From Porphyromonas uenonis 60-3 (GTDB lineage Bacteria > Bacteroidota > Bacteroidia > Bacteroidales > Porphyromonadaceae): a DNA stretch of 64,000 bases. The notes below the pieces were generated by a model. The model saw only the letters and a program-made list of their open reading frames with translations. It was not told where the DNA came from and did not search any database. Position 1 is the first letter of the stretch, and each line of letters opens with the position of its first letter. Of the stretch, positions 15,372-24,330 are shown piece by piece. The translations under genes and the position numbers were made by a program. The stretch covers positions 44,003-108,002 of the forward strand of contig NZ_ACLR01000118.1 in assembly GCF_000174775.1 (NCBI RefSeq). Direction: 5' to 3'.

Positions 15372-15917
15372 TTACTCTTCATCTACGATGCTAAAGCCAT
15401 CGCTGGAGAGCTCGTCAGCATTAAAGAGCTCCTCGCCAAAGGCTTCGTCCATCATCCCTAGAGGAGTATCGCCAGAGAGTGCGTCACCGCCTAGACTGCC
15501 GACAAACTCCTCGGGATTCGTCTGCCGAGGCTTCTTGCCCTCTAGAGAGATGATCTGGGGGCTGTACAGCGAGCCACTATGTATCTTGACTAGCTGAAGG
15601 CGTAGATAGCGATCCTCAAAGAGGTCAAAGAGATAACGCATCCGCGCTCCTGTCTCGTCAAGCAGATCCTCTAGGCGAGAGCTTTCGATATCATATTGGT
15701 TGCCAGCATCGGTCTCAAAGAAGTCGTTAGAGGCTACCTGTCCGATCTCTTCCCAGCGATCGTCGCAGAGATAAAACATACCGATTGATGCTGGGTCAAA
15801 GTCTAAGGTGTCTATTAGCAGATCCATGAGCTGAGCAAAGGTGGTGTCAGCTTGTATCTCAAAGTCTAGAGAGAAGGTCTCCTCAGCCTCAGAGGTTACG
15901 TGATAGTGATGTATCAT
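15372..15917 (-). CDS. Acidic protein, pRiA4b ORF-3-like domain
   Basis: 181 residues, strongly acidic. Residues about 14-110 (SLDFEIQADTTFAQLMDLL...IGMFYLCDDRWEEIG) resemble the pRiA4b ORF-3/IS1096 passenger domain, a beta-grasp-like module of unknown biochemistry found in many Bacteroidetes housekeeping loci. The C-terminal about 50 residues are low-complexity and acidic (DEAFGEELFNADELSSD). Despite the family name there is no transposon here; it lies inside the folE-miaA run. Function unknown. Confidence 0.65.
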   Translation of the reverse strand: MIHHYHVTSEAEETFSLDFEIQADTTFAQLMDLLIDTLDFDPASIGMFYLCDDRWEEIGQVASNDFFETDAGNQYDIESSRLEDLLDETGARMRYLFDLFEDRYLRLQLVKIHSGSLYSPQIISLEGKKPRQTNPEEFVGSLGGDALSGDTPLGMMDEAFGEELFNADELSSDGFSIVDEE

Positions 15918-15957
15918 AAATGGTTTCGTGCCGTGTGAACTAAGTGAATATGCAGGG

Positions 15958-16581
15958 CTAACTCTTACGTACTAGGTTGAAAAACTCCTCACGAGTCTTC
16001 GACTCTTTGAAGGCTCCCGTGAAGTCGCTCGTCGTAGTGAACGAGTTTTGCTTCTGTACGCCACGCATCTGCATACACATGTGCTGTGCCTCGATGACGA
16101 CGATGACGCCTAGTGGTGAGAGCGCCTGCTGGATGCAGTCTTTGATCTGTGTGGTCAGTCGCTCCTGCACCTGTAGACGACGGGCGAAGACATCGACGAT
16201 GCGAGGTATCTTGCTAAGCCCCGTGATATACTTGTTGGGGATGTAGCCTACATGTACCTTGCCAAAGAAAGGTAGCATGTGATGCTCGCAGAGAGAGTAA
16301 AAGTCTATATCCCGTACGATGACCATCTGCTGGTAATCCTCTCTAAAAGTAGCAGCACGTAGGATCGCTAAGGGGTCTTCTTGGTAGCCCTTGGTGAGGA
16401 AGTGGAGTGCCTTAGAGACTCGCTCGGGAGTCTTGAGTAGCCCTTCACGGGTGGGGTCTTCGCCTAGCTCTGTGAGGAGCGCATTGACGTGACCTTTCAT
16501 CCGCTCTAGCTGTGACTCAGACAGAAAGTCGCTGACCACGTAGTTCTGATTAGTGTGTAATATCTTCTGGGGCTCTTCCAT
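15958..16581 (-). CDS. folE: GTP cyclohydrolase I FolE
   Basis: Converts GTP to 7,8-dihydroneopterin triphosphate plus formate, the first step of folate synthesis. The zinc-binding [20 protein letters not shown] and the later [22 protein letters not shown] are classical type-I signatures. MCMQMRGV carries the second zinc cysteine. 207 residues is normal. It lies 72 bp after the SPOR gene in the same direction. Confidence 0.96.
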   Translation of the reverse strand: MEEPQKILHTNQNYVVSDFLSESQLERMKGHVNALLTELGEDPTREGLLKTPERVSKALHFLTKGYQEDPLAILRAATFREDYQQMVIVRDIDFYSLCEHHMLPFFGKVHVGYIPNKYITGLSKIPRIVDVFARRLQVQERLTTQIKDCIQQALSPLGVIVVIEAQHMCMQMRGVQKQNSFTTTSDFTGAFKESKTREEFFNLVRKS

Positions 16582-16653
16582 GTATGTAAAGATGGTTTTC
16601 AGGAAAAAGAGTTCTAATGATAAGTCGGTGGATGATACAGATGTGAGTAGATC

Positions 16654-17130
16654 CTAGTGCGAGCGTAGCTTCTCCCGCACGATGTAGGCTTCTCGCATGA
16701 GTCGTGGGTGGGAGGCACGCAAAGCGTTGAGCTGCTGCTGAGCCTCTTGTCGCGAACCGTAGTCGCCGACCGATAGACGCCAGAAGGGGGCGCTATAAGT
16801 GACGTAAGCAGAGAGCTCAGGCACAGCACCCCTCACTTGGCTAGCTAAGCGGTAAGCTTCCTGCTTAGCACCACGCATATTGCTCGTGTAGACCTGTATG
16901 CGATACCCCGTTCGGACGCTTGACCTAGCGGTATGAAAGGTCGTCTTGCCTACGAGATTGCGCAACCAGTTAGGCTGCGTGATAGTCACGTTGCCTCCAC
17001 TGCTTTGTGCAGTTATCTGGGCGAATATGTCCTGCTCCTGAGTGCGCTCCTGAGCTACAAGCGAGCCCGAGAGTACGGTCACACTCAAGAGTAGGACGAG
17101 TGAATGCCTGATAGGCGCTAGAAGCCTCAT
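16654..17130 (-). CDS. SPOR-domain exported protein
   Basis: 158 residues with a signal peptide (about 1-26, HSLVLLLSVTVLSGSLVAQ). The C-terminal SPOR domain (about 73-155, GYRIQVYTSNMRGAKQEAYRLA...FWRLSVGDYGSRQEAQQQL) binds denuded peptidoglycan in known members and usually places proteins at the division site. It overlaps tpiA by 4 bp; the tpiA-SPOR-folE order is common in Bacteroidales. Confidence 0.88.
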   Translation of the reverse strand: MRLLAPIRHSLVLLLSVTVLSGSLVAQERTQEQDIFAQITAQSSGGNVTITQPNWLRNLVGKTTFHTARSSVRTGYRIQVYTSNMRGAKQEAYRLASQVRGAVPELSAYVTYSAPFWRLSVGDYGSRQEAQQQLNALRASHPRLMREAYIVREKLRSH

Positions 17131-17891
17131 TTATTTGCTGTGATAATGGGTAAGAATGTATCGGCCTTGAGTGCAGCTCCTCCGATGAGTCCGCCATCGA
17201 CGTCGGGTTGTGAGAAGAGCGCCTCAGCATTCGAAGCCTTGCAGCTACCTCCGTATAGGATCGTGGTGAGGTCTGCTAGCTTCTTGTCAAAGAGCGATGC
17301 CACCGTCTGGCGAATGTGCTGGTGCATCTCTTGTGCTTGCTCAGGCGTTGCCGTCAGGCCAGTACCGATAGCCCATACAGGCTCGTAAGCCAAGACGATT
17401 TGCTCCATCTGCTCGTGAGAGAGATGTCCTAGGGAACCACGTAGCTGCTCATCGACCACCTCGAAGTAGCGGTTTGCCTCACGCTCAGCCTGCTGCTCGC
17501 CAACGCAGAAGATGACTTTGAGCCCATGAGCTAGAGCCTGATCAATCTTCTGAGCCAGTAGCTCGGCGCTCTCCTTGTGATAAGCACGGCGCTCGCTATG
17601 CCCGATGATGACGTAGGTGCAGCCACAGGAGCGTATCATCTCAGCGGACACCTCGCCAGTGTAAGCACCAGCCTCGTGTGCTGAGCAGTCCTGTGCAGCA
17701 TACTCTATGCTACTTCCTGCGAGCAGTCCCTTCATCGCTCCCAAGTGAATGTAAGGAGGAGCTAGGATTACCTTACAGGGGTTGCTGAGCTTAGCCACCT
17801 GCTCTTTGATCTCTGTGATGAGTTGGAGCCCTGCGTCGAGGGTCATATTCATCTTCCAGTTTCCAGCTACGATGAGTGTTCTCTTGTCCAT
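17127..17891 (-). CDS. tpiA: Triosephosphate isomerase
   Basis: Interconverts dihydroxyacetone phosphate and glyceraldehyde 3-phosphate. Active-site stretches are complete: GNWKMN (lysine), IIGHSERR (histidine 95 equivalent), VLAYEPVWAIGTG (glutamate) and LYGGSCKASNAEAL with GLIGGAALK for phosphate binding. 254 residues is normal. It lies between the DoxX-like membrane protein (16 bp) and the SPOR gene (4-bp overlap). Confidence 0.97.
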   Translation of the reverse strand: MDKRTLIVAGNWKMNMTLDAGLQLITEIKEQVAKLSNPCKVILAPPYIHLGAMKGLLAGSSIEYAAQDCSAHEAGAYTGEVSAEMIRSCGCTYVIIGHSERRAYHKESAELLAQKIDQALAHGLKVIFCVGEQQAEREANRYFEVVDEQLRGSLGHLSHEQMEQIVLAYEPVWAIGTGLTATPEQAQEMHQHIRQTVASLFDKKLADLTTILYGGSCKASNAEALFSQPDVDGGLIGGAALKADTFLPIITANK

Positions 17892-17907
17892 GATATTGTT
17901 GTGTTGG

Positions 17908-19209
17908 TTATTTAGTCTTGATTTGATACTCGGAGTACTTAGACTTGTCCTCCCACTGTACGCTTTGGATTAGCATGACAAGGCAAAAGATAATCCAAGC
18001 AACGAGGAGCCCCCAACGCTCTATGTGCAGTCCAGCGTGAGGTGCTTGTCGTAGTAAGGCGGAGAGCTTTTCGTAATCCTGATCTGTGTATTTGTCGGGC
18101 AAGTCTCGAGCAGCTCTCTTGTCTAGGATGACACCGTCAGAGACCAGTATGACAGAGGGCTGCGCCCGTGCCATCGTCTTGATCGTTGTCCCATCGCAAA
18201 AGTAGAGCGGATAGGCGGCTGCCGTCTTATTGCGCCAGCGTCCACGCTCTTCGGGCGTACTGCCAGAGATGCCGTACATAGCGACACCGACAGACTCAGC
18301 CCAGTCGTAGAGTGCGTTGAGCTTGCGTCCCATCTGTATGGGTATCGTCTCCCAGTTTGGCGTTATGACCCATATCTGCGGACTCTCATTGAGTAGCATC
18401 GTCTGAGTCACCTCTCGCTCTGTCGCTTGCTGAGAGCTTCCTCCCGCATAGATCGCAAAGTCCATGACAGGAGGCTTGTAGCCCTCCTTGATGACCCGCT
18501 CCTGGCGGTCTATGTAAGTCCATGTGGAGTCGGGGAGCTCCTCCATATTAAATGTCTCTCGCAGCCCATTCTTCTCATAGATAAAGAGGTACTCGATCTC
18601 CTCCTGAGGCGCATTCTCAGGGATCATTGTCAGCTCTCGTAGCGAGGCACCGACCTTGTAGGGGCGAAAGTCTATGAGTGGTAGATGCCTTAGGTTTCCT
18701 CCCACGAAAATACCCCAGCCCAATAGAAGTAAAGCCGTAGCTACGGAGCCAGTGATACCGCGCAAAGGACGGCTCGCCTTGCGGTAGGTGAGCAGGTAAA
18801 CTATCGTGACAGCCATGAAGAAGACATTCTTGCCAAAGGTCTGCCAATTGGTCAGCTTGAGCGCATCGCCAAAGCAACCGCAATCGCTGATAGGGTTAAA
18901 GAGCGCTAAGTAAAGCGTCACCAGCGTCATCACTCCCATGAAGAGGGTCGTGGCCCAGGCTGTGAACCTCCTCCAGAGTCCCATCAAGAGAAAGCCTCCG
19001 AGGAGGAACTCAAAGGAGCAGAGTGCCACCGAAAGTGCGGGAGCCATAGCTTGCAGACTTCCCAGTCCCATCACTCTGAGGTACTCCTCTATCTTGATCG
19101 CACCTCCTATAGGGTCTACCCCCTTGACAAATCCCGAGAAGAGTAAGAGAGCTGCTAGTAGGATGCGGGAGAGCTCGGATAGGATGTATTGGACTCGTTG
19201 ACAGCTCAT
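17908..19209 (-). CDS. DoxX/MauE-like membrane protein (BT_3928 type)
   Basis: 433 residues. The N-terminal four-helix membrane domain (about 10-140) has the MauE/DoxX arrangement and the motif ISDCGCFGDALKL, a CxC pair typical of MauE-like redox membrane proteins. A further membrane segment (about 155-172) precedes a soluble domain of about 215 residues with a thioredoxin-like feel (PQIWVITPNWETI, PSVILVSDG) but without a CxxC. One last membrane helix lies at about 402-420. Bacteroidetes keep this gene between DUF1599 and tpiA. The electron donor or substrate is unknown. Confidence 0.75.
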   Translation of the reverse strand: MSCQRVQYILSELSRILLAALLLFSGFVKGVDPIGGAIKIEEYLRVMGLGSLQAMAPALSVALCSFEFLLGGFLLMGLWRRFTAWATTLFMGVMTLVTLYLALFNPISDCGCFGDALKLTNWQTFGKNVFFMAVTIVYLLTYRKASRPLRGITGSVATALLLLGWGIFVGGNLRHLPLIDFRPYKVGASLRELTMIPENAPQEEIEYLFIYEKNGLRETFNMEELPDSTWTYIDRQERVIKEGYKPPVMDFAIYAGGSSQQATEREVTQTMLLNESPQIWVITPNWETIPIQMGRKLNALYDWAESVGVAMYGISGSTPEERGRWRNKTAAAYPLYFCDGTTIKTMARAQPSVILVSDGVILDKRAARDLPDKYTDQDYEKLSALLRQAPHAGLHIERWGLLVAWIIFCLVMLIQSVQWEDKSKYSEYQIKTK

Positions 19210-19235
19210 AGGATTATCTGTAAATGTGGTGTACG

Positions 19236-19778
19236 CTATGCCTGATCGAAGCGCAACTTGATGAGTGCAAAGATAGCGTAGTTTATCATATCCTGATAAT
19301 TAGCCGCTATGCCTTCGCTCACCAGCGTCTTGCCTGCGAGGTCTTCGATCTCCTTAGTGCGAAATATCTTTGTCAGTATGATGTCAGTTATCGAGCTAAT
19401 ACGCATCTTGCGCCACGCCTCGTCGTAGTCGTGGTTCTTGTCGACCATCAGCTGGTAAGTCTCCTCGATGAGTTGGTCGTATAGCTCCAGTGCCTCTTCG
19501 GGCGATAGGTCAGGTTTGTCGCTCGGTGTGCGCTCTAGCTGTATGAGACCGATGATGCCATAGTTGACGATGCCTATGTACTCGTTGTCTACGTCCTCAT
19601 CGACACGCTGCTCCGCCTTCGTCTCTAGGGAGCGTATGCGTAGCGCCTTGATCATGATCTGATCCGTGAGTGAGGAGGGACGCAGGATACGCCAGGAAGC
19701 TCCGTAGTCATGTAGCTTCTGGGCAAAAAGCGTCCTACACTCTGCGACCACCTTATGATACTGCTGCTCTGTATTCAT
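19236..19778 (-). CDS. DUF1599-domain protein (duplicated module)
   Basis: 180 residues made of two similar halves: KLHDYGASWRILRPSSLTDQIMIKALRIRSLE (about 21-52) and KNHDYDEAWRKMRISSITDIILTKIFRTKEIE (about 113-144). Each is followed by a helix ending in YGIIGLIQL or YAIFALIKL. This is the DUF1599 fold, all-alpha and distantly MazG-like; no enzymatic function is proven. It lies between lon (27 bp) and the DoxX-like gene (26 bp). Confidence 0.85.
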   Translation of the reverse strand: MNTEQQYHKVVAECRTLFAQKLHDYGASWRILRPSSLTDQIMIKALRIRSLETKAEQRVDEDVDNEYIGIVNYGIIGLIQLERTPSDKPDLSPEEALELYDQLIEETYQLMVDKNHDYDEAWRKMRISSITDIILTKIFRTKEIEDLAGKTLVSEGIAANYQDMINYAIFALIKLRFDQA

Positions 19779-19805
19779 AGACTCTAAAGTTTTAGGGGCG
19801 TGTGG

Positions 19806-22271
19806 CTAATCGTTGAGCGCTAGGTCCAGCACCTCCTTGATCGTCTCTACATAGGAGAAGGTCAAGCCCTCAATGTATATAGGCTTGATGTCTAAAATGT
19901 CCTTCTCATTCTCTTTGCTCAGGATGAGCGTCTTGACGCCAGCCCGCTTGGCAGCTAAGATCTTCTCCTTGATACCACCCACGGGGAGGACACGCCCTGT
20001 GAGCGTTATCTCACCACTCATGGCGATGCGTGGCTTGACCGTGCGCCTGGTCAAAGTCGATACGAGCGAAGTTGCCATCGTGATACCAGCACTCGGACCA
20101 TCCTTCGGAATAGCCCCCTCGGGGACGTGTAGATGTATCTCCAGCTTGTCAAAGGTGCTCTCAGGTATCTCCAGCTCCTCGCAGTGAGCCTTGATATAGT
20201 CTAGAGCGATGACGGCGCTCTCCTTCATCACATCTCCTAGATTGCCCGTGAGAGTCACTTTGCCCTCCTTGCCACGATGCGTAGAGCTCTCAATGAAAAG
20301 GATTTCTCCACCTACCTCAGTCCAGGCTAGACCCGTGACGATGCCTGGCATGCCAAAGTCCTGCCATATGTCTCGTGTGTAGGGTGGCGTGCGAAGGTCT
20401 TGCTGTATGATCTCAGGAGTGATCTGTACGCTGTACTTCTGGCCCATGGCGACACGCTTAGCCTGCTTACGCATGAGCGCTGCGAGGTTCTTCTGTAGTG
20501 ACCTCACGCCACTCTCTCGTGTATAGCCCTCGATGAGATAGGTCAGAGCGTCGGTGTCTATAGCAAACTGGTCGCTCGTCAGTCCGTGCGCCTCCAGCTC
20601 CTTAGGTACGAGATGACGATGAGCTATCTCGACCTTTTCCTCCAGTAGATAGCCCGACACCTGTATCAGCTCCATACGGTCTAGGAGCGGACGCGAGATG
20701 GTGCTGAGCGTATTCGCCGTAGCGATGAAGAGCACCTTGCTCAGGTCATAGTCTACGTCTAGGTAGTTATCGTGGAAGGCCACATTCTGCTCTGGGTCTA
20801 GCACCTCTAGGAGCGCTGCTGCGGGGTCGCCCTTGTAGTCTGACGAGATCTTGTCTATCTCATCTAGTACGAAGACTGGATTGCTCGTCCCCGCCTTCTT
20901 GATGCTGTCTATGATACGTCCGCACATTGCTCCTATGTAGGTGCGTCGGTGTCCACGTATCTCCGCCTCGTCGTGCAGACCTCCGAGGGAGATTCGCACA
21001 TACTTACGCCCGAGGCTCTCGGCGATGCTCTTACCCAGTGAAGTCTTACCCACACCTGGAGGGCCGTAGAGACAGAGTATCGGGGACTTGAGGTCGTTCT
21101 TGAGCTTGATGACGGCTAGATGCTCTAGGATACGCTCCTTGACACGCTCTAGGCCGAAGTGGTCACGGTTTAGTATCTCCTCCGCATGCTTGAGGTCAAA
21201 CTGATCCTGACTATACTCCTGCCACGGCAGGTCAATCATCAGGCGCAGGTACTGTAGCTGTATCGAGTACTCGGGAGCTTGCGTCGGGATGCGCTCTAGA
21301 TTGCCCAGCTCACGGTCGAAGGTTTTCTGCACCGCTTCGCTCCACTGCTTTTTCGTCGCAGCCTCACGTAGCTCTGCGATTGTTTGGTCGGCAAAGTCTC
21401 CCTCGCCCAGTTCCTCGCGGATGGTACGTATCTGCTGCTCTAGAAAGTGCTTGCGCTGCATCTCGTCCATGTCAGACTGAGTCTGCTTGGCAATCTTCTC
21501 ATTGATCTGTACGAGCTCGCTCGTCTGGCGCACATAGCTGATCAGCTCCATGACCAGTTCCGTCGTATCGGCGATCTTCAGTAGCTCCAGCTTAGCTCGA
21601 TAGACTAGTGAGAGATAAGCTGCAGTAAAGTTGATGAGGAAGGGGAGATTGTTCTTAGCATTGAGTGCCTCGACAAAGTCCTCAGCACCCTCCATGTGTC
21701 GTATTTTGACCAGCTCGACCAGTTCGTAGCGTAGCTTATTGAACGCAACAAAAAGCTCCGTGTCGTTTGTCAGACAATTCTCCGTATTGGGTAGTAATCG
21801 TGGTGACTCGACCCGGCAGCGCAGGTAGGGATTCGTCTGCGTATAGTTGCTGGTGTGGACACGTATGACGCCTCGTATGATCGCTACGACATTGTCTGGC
21901 GAGGGGTGAATCATATCCTCGACGATACAGAGTACGCCTACCTTGGCGAGCGAGCTGGGTGTGATGGGGGTGTCGGGGTCTGATCCGATGTAAGTCGTGG
22001 CAACGATGTATTGCCCCTTAGACATGGCGTTGCTCACGGCATCTATCTGCTTGTCCTCAGTCAGCATGACTGCCTGCAAGACACAGGGAAAGAGGACAGC
22101 GTTGAAGACGGGTAGCACGGGAAAGGTACTATGAAAGAGTACCTTAAGAGCGTCATGCTCATCGTCAAGTATCTCATCTTCATCTATAACGTTCGGCAAG
22201 GGAATGACCATGCCCCCTGAGCCAACGTTGGGCAATGCGGTCTCCACAAAGTCGTAATTGTCTTCTTTCAT
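19806..22271 (-). CDS. lon: ATP-dependent protease Lon
   Basis: AAA+ serine-lysine protease that removes misfolded and regulatory proteins. The N-terminal LON substrate domain spans about 45-250, a coiled coil follows, then the AAA+ module with Walker A GPPGVGKTSLGKS and Walker B VFVLDEIDKI. The C-terminal protease domain has the catalytic serine in PKDGPSAGITMATS and the lysine in GGIKEKILAAKRAG. 821 residues is typical. A -7-like TATATTTG (22326-22319) on the minus strand lies 48 bp upstream. It heads the long minus-strand run down to radC. Confidence 0.97.
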   Translation of the reverse strand: MKEDNYDFVETALPNVGSGGMVIPLPNVIDEDEILDDEHDALKVLFHSTFPVLPVFNAVLFPCVLQAVMLTEDKQIDAVSNAMSKGQYIVATTYIGSDPDTPITPSSLAKVGVLCIVEDMIHPSPDNVVAIIRGVIRVHTSNYTQTNPYLRCRVESPRLLPNTENCLTNDTELFVAFNKLRYELVELVKIRHMEGAEDFVEALNAKNNLPFLINFTAAYLSLVYRAKLELLKIADTTELVMELISYVRQTSELVQINEKIAKQTQSDMDEMQRKHFLEQQIRTIREELGEGDFADQTIAELREAATKKQWSEAVQKTFDRELGNLERIPTQAPEYSIQLQYLRLMIDLPWQEYSQDQFDLKHAEEILNRDHFGLERVKERILEHLAVIKLKNDLKSPILCLYGPPGVGKTSLGKSIAESLGRKYVRISLGGLHDEAEIRGHRRTYIGAMCGRIIDSIKKAGTSNPVFVLDEIDKISSDYKGDPAAALLEVLDPEQNVAFHDNYLDVDYDLSKVLFIATANTLSTISRPLLDRMELIQVSGYLLEEKVEIAHRHLVPKELEAHGLTSDQFAIDTDALTYLIEGYTRESGVRSLQKNLAALMRKQAKRVAMGQKYSVQITPEIIQQDLRTPPYTRDIWQDFGMPGIVTGLAWTEVGGEILFIESSTHRGKEGKVTLTGNLGDVMKESAVIALDYIKAHCEELEIPESTFDKLEIHLHVPEGAIPKDGPSAGITMATSLVSTLTRRTVKPRIAMSGEITLTGRVLPVGGIKEKILAAKRAGVKTLILSKENEKDILDIKPIYIEGLTFSYVETIKEVLDLALND

Positions 22272-22394
22272 ATCGGCGATATTAGCTATCTATTGCTTAA
22301 ATCTGCTTGTAACGTTTGCAAATATACCACATTTATCCGAGTAGACGTGGGAAGGGGAGCGACCAAAGCTACCTCACGGTGCCTATAAATAGCA

Positions 22395-22585
22395 ATCTCC
22401 ACGGAGGAATAGACAGATAGCTCCGTGGAAAGCGGATATTCTCCACGGAGGCGCGAAATAAAAGTTCGGAAGAATGAAATGAAAGTTCGGAAGAAAGATT
22501 TCGAAGTTCGGAGGAATTTGCCGTTTGCTCCCTGGAGAATCTCAATTTCCTCGGTAGAAAGTTCGTTTCTTCGACAATTCGCCGA
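22395..22585. repeat. Array of 21-22-bp units with conserved core (array B2)
   Basis: Upstream of lon. It contains ATCTCCACGGAGGAAT and TCTCCACGGAGGCG palindromes, then the shared core from GCGAAATAAAAGTTCGG (about 22452) to TTTCGAAGTTCGGAGGAA (about 22516), then CCTCGG-type units. The core matches B1, B3 and B4 with few substitutions. Confidence 0.8.
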
Positions 22586-22637
22586 AATAGGTCCAGGATA
22601 GCTCAACACTATAAATACGAGGAAATCCAATTCCCAT

Positions 22638-22725
22638 CGGATGAAAATCCATTTTCATGCGGATGAAAATCCATTTTTATGCGGGAGAAAATCCATTTTC
22701 ATAGGCATGAAAATAAATTCTCATA
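22638..22725. repeat. Tandem array of 22-bp palindromic units (array A3)
   Basis: Four units at an exact 22-bp step (22638, 22660, 22682, 22704) built on GAAAATCCATTTTC, the last decayed to GAAAATAAATTCTC. It follows array B2 in the same lon-pepC gap. The 638-bp gap 22272-22909 holds only B2, A3, the lon -7-like box and a terminator. Confidence 0.86.
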
Positions 22726-22783
22726 GGGGGGTGGCAAAGTTTCCTCATAGGGTGACGCCAGCTGACACGCAGAGATAAAGCAA

Positions 22784-22818
22784 CAGGCTCAACCGCCTCG
22801 ACGAAGCGATTGAGCCTG
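22784..22818 (-). terminator. Terminator after the C1B peptidase gene
   Basis: CAGGCTCAA pairs with TTGAGCCTG, then a C-A mismatch, then CGC/GCG: a 12-pair stem 92 bp past the stop of the minus-strand peptidase. The inner part CTCAACCGC...GCGATTGAG is the same as in the terminator at 46149. Confidence 0.7.
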
Positions 22819-22909
22819 CTCTAGTTGCTCTGTGTGCCTGAAGTTAGATAGCGATTAGTGCGATAGGCGTGCTATCCGATGTGCTGAGGCGGAGGGCACT
22901 ACTTGACGA

Positions 22910-24316
22910 CTACTCTTCGGCACGAAACATAGGACTCCACGGGGGTAGTAGCTTGGGTGTCTTGCCCTGAAGCTCCTTGGCACGTGGCGTGAGGTACTTT
23001 TTATTGACTACTAAACGGAAGGTGTATGCGTCAAACCATGCGTCCGTCATGATCAGATGCCCCTGATGTCCAGAGGTGGCGCCCCAGCTGTTCTCGACCA
23101 TCCACTTGGTCGGCTTGCCCGACTTGTCTAGGTCTACTGCTACGAGTGTCATAGCGTGTGTGGAGCCACTGTCAAAGGATGCGATGCGCTCGCCCTTTGT
23201 CATAGTCATCGGTACGCCCGTAATAGCTTCGTAGTCATCGTAGCCGAGGGTGAGTAGGCCAGACTCTTTATTGAGCTCCTTGCCTACGTCACAAGAGTAG
23301 TACATCATGCTGCCATCCTTGAGGGATGCGATGGCCATCTGTTTGATCTCCTCCATCGGGAGGTTGATGTAGGTCCAGTCCTTGCCGTCCCATGCGTGGC
23401 GATCATACTCGATAGCGTAGGTCTCGTAGTAGGGCTGCGAGGGGTCGTTCATAATCATCACGTAGTCATCCTTGAGATTGAGACCGATATGCTCCTTGTA
23501 GAAGCTTAGCGGGGTGTACTCCTTGGTTGAGAGGACCTTGCCGTCAGCATCTCTGAGGGTGTACTCAAAGGTGGTGGGCGGTGTGCCAAGGTTGAGGCAG
23601 AGGAGACGGTAGATGGCTTGGAGGGTAGTCTCCTTCACCTTGCGCAGATCAGCCAGTGTGGCGCCTTGCTCGGCCTTGGCGCGGAGCTCCATACCACCCT
23701 GTCGGAGGAGCTTGGCTATGAGTGAGGAGAGGCGTGAGGTGTTGTTGCTACTGTAGGTCTCGGGCATCACGTCACTGGGCACGACACCGTACTTGAGGAG
23801 GTTGTCCGAGATACCGGTGAACTGCCCGCCGTCATTGATCGGGTGCTGGAAGAGCCACTCCACCTTGCGGTCAGTGATGGGGAGCGTGCGAGTCTCGAGG
23901 ATGCCCTCGAGGAAGAGGTTGGCCTTCTCTAGCTGATCCCAAAAGAAGGAGTAGCAGTGGGAGAAGTAAAACTCTCCGAGGTTGTTGTCCTTGATGAACT
24001 TAGCCCGCAGGACGTTGAGTCCGGTGAAGAGCCAGCAGCGCCCAGATCTCTTCTGATCCGTAATCCCCTTCGTGGGTACTCGGTAGGTGAAGTGGTCATC
24101 GGGCGGTGTCGCGAGTTCGGCATTGGCGAGTACCATGCCGTTCTGTACGATACTATTGTGGAGGGCTCGCTCGGCAGGAGCTTTTGGAGTAGCTTGCTGG
24201 AGCTTCTGTAGGAGCTTGGGTGTGATGGCACCTTCGCTGCGGTTGGAGCTTTGACTCTGTGCTAGTAGCATGACGCTGGATAGTAATAGGAGTAAGGGAA
24301 AGAGAAGTTTCTTCAT
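22910..24316 (-). CDS. Secreted C1B cysteine aminopeptidase (bleomycin hydrolase/PepC type)
   Basis: 468 residues with a signal peptide (about 1-19, LLFPLLLLLSSVMLLAQ), so it acts outside the cytoplasm, unlike classic PepC. The papain-fold triad is complete: Cys94 in QKRSGRCWLFTGLNVLR, His in GSTHAMTLVAVD and Asn in VENSWGATSG. Likely role: trimming peptides for uptake by an amino-acid fermenter. It follows porZ by 14 bp; from memory, P. gingivalis also pairs porZ with an aminopeptidase-C gene. A terminator lies downstream. Confidence 0.9.
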   Translation of the reverse strand: MKKLLFPLLLLLSSVMLLAQSQSSNRSEGAITPKLLQKLQQATPKAPAERALHNSIVQNGMVLANAELATPPDDHFTYRVPTKGITDQKRSGRCWLFTGLNVLRAKFIKDNNLGEFYFSHCYSFFWDQLEKANLFLEGILETRTLPITDRKVEWLFQHPINDGGQFTGISDNLLKYGVVPSDVMPETYSSNNTSRLSSLIAKLLRQGGMELRAKAEQGATLADLRKVKETTLQAIYRLLCLNLGTPPTTFEYTLRDADGKVLSTKEYTPLSFYKEHIGLNLKDDYVMIMNDPSQPYYETYAIEYDRHAWDGKDWTYINLPMEEIKQMAIASLKDGSMMYYSCDVGKELNKESGLLTLGYDDYEAITGVPMTMTKGERIASFDSGSTHAMTLVAVDLDKSGKPTKWMVENSWGATSGHQGHLIMTDAWFDAYTFRLVVNKKYLTPRAKELQGKTPKLLPPWSPMFRAEE

Positions 24317-24330
24317 AAAAGCGATATAGA

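Noticed and set aside
15372..15917. Transposon passenger gene, suggested by the IS1096/pRiA4b family name
   Set aside because: No inverted repeats or transposase nearby; the gene sits within a conserved housekeeping run.
22286..22630. 114-codon minus-strand frame upstream of lon
   Set aside because: Crosses array B2 and the lon -7 region; no family likeness.
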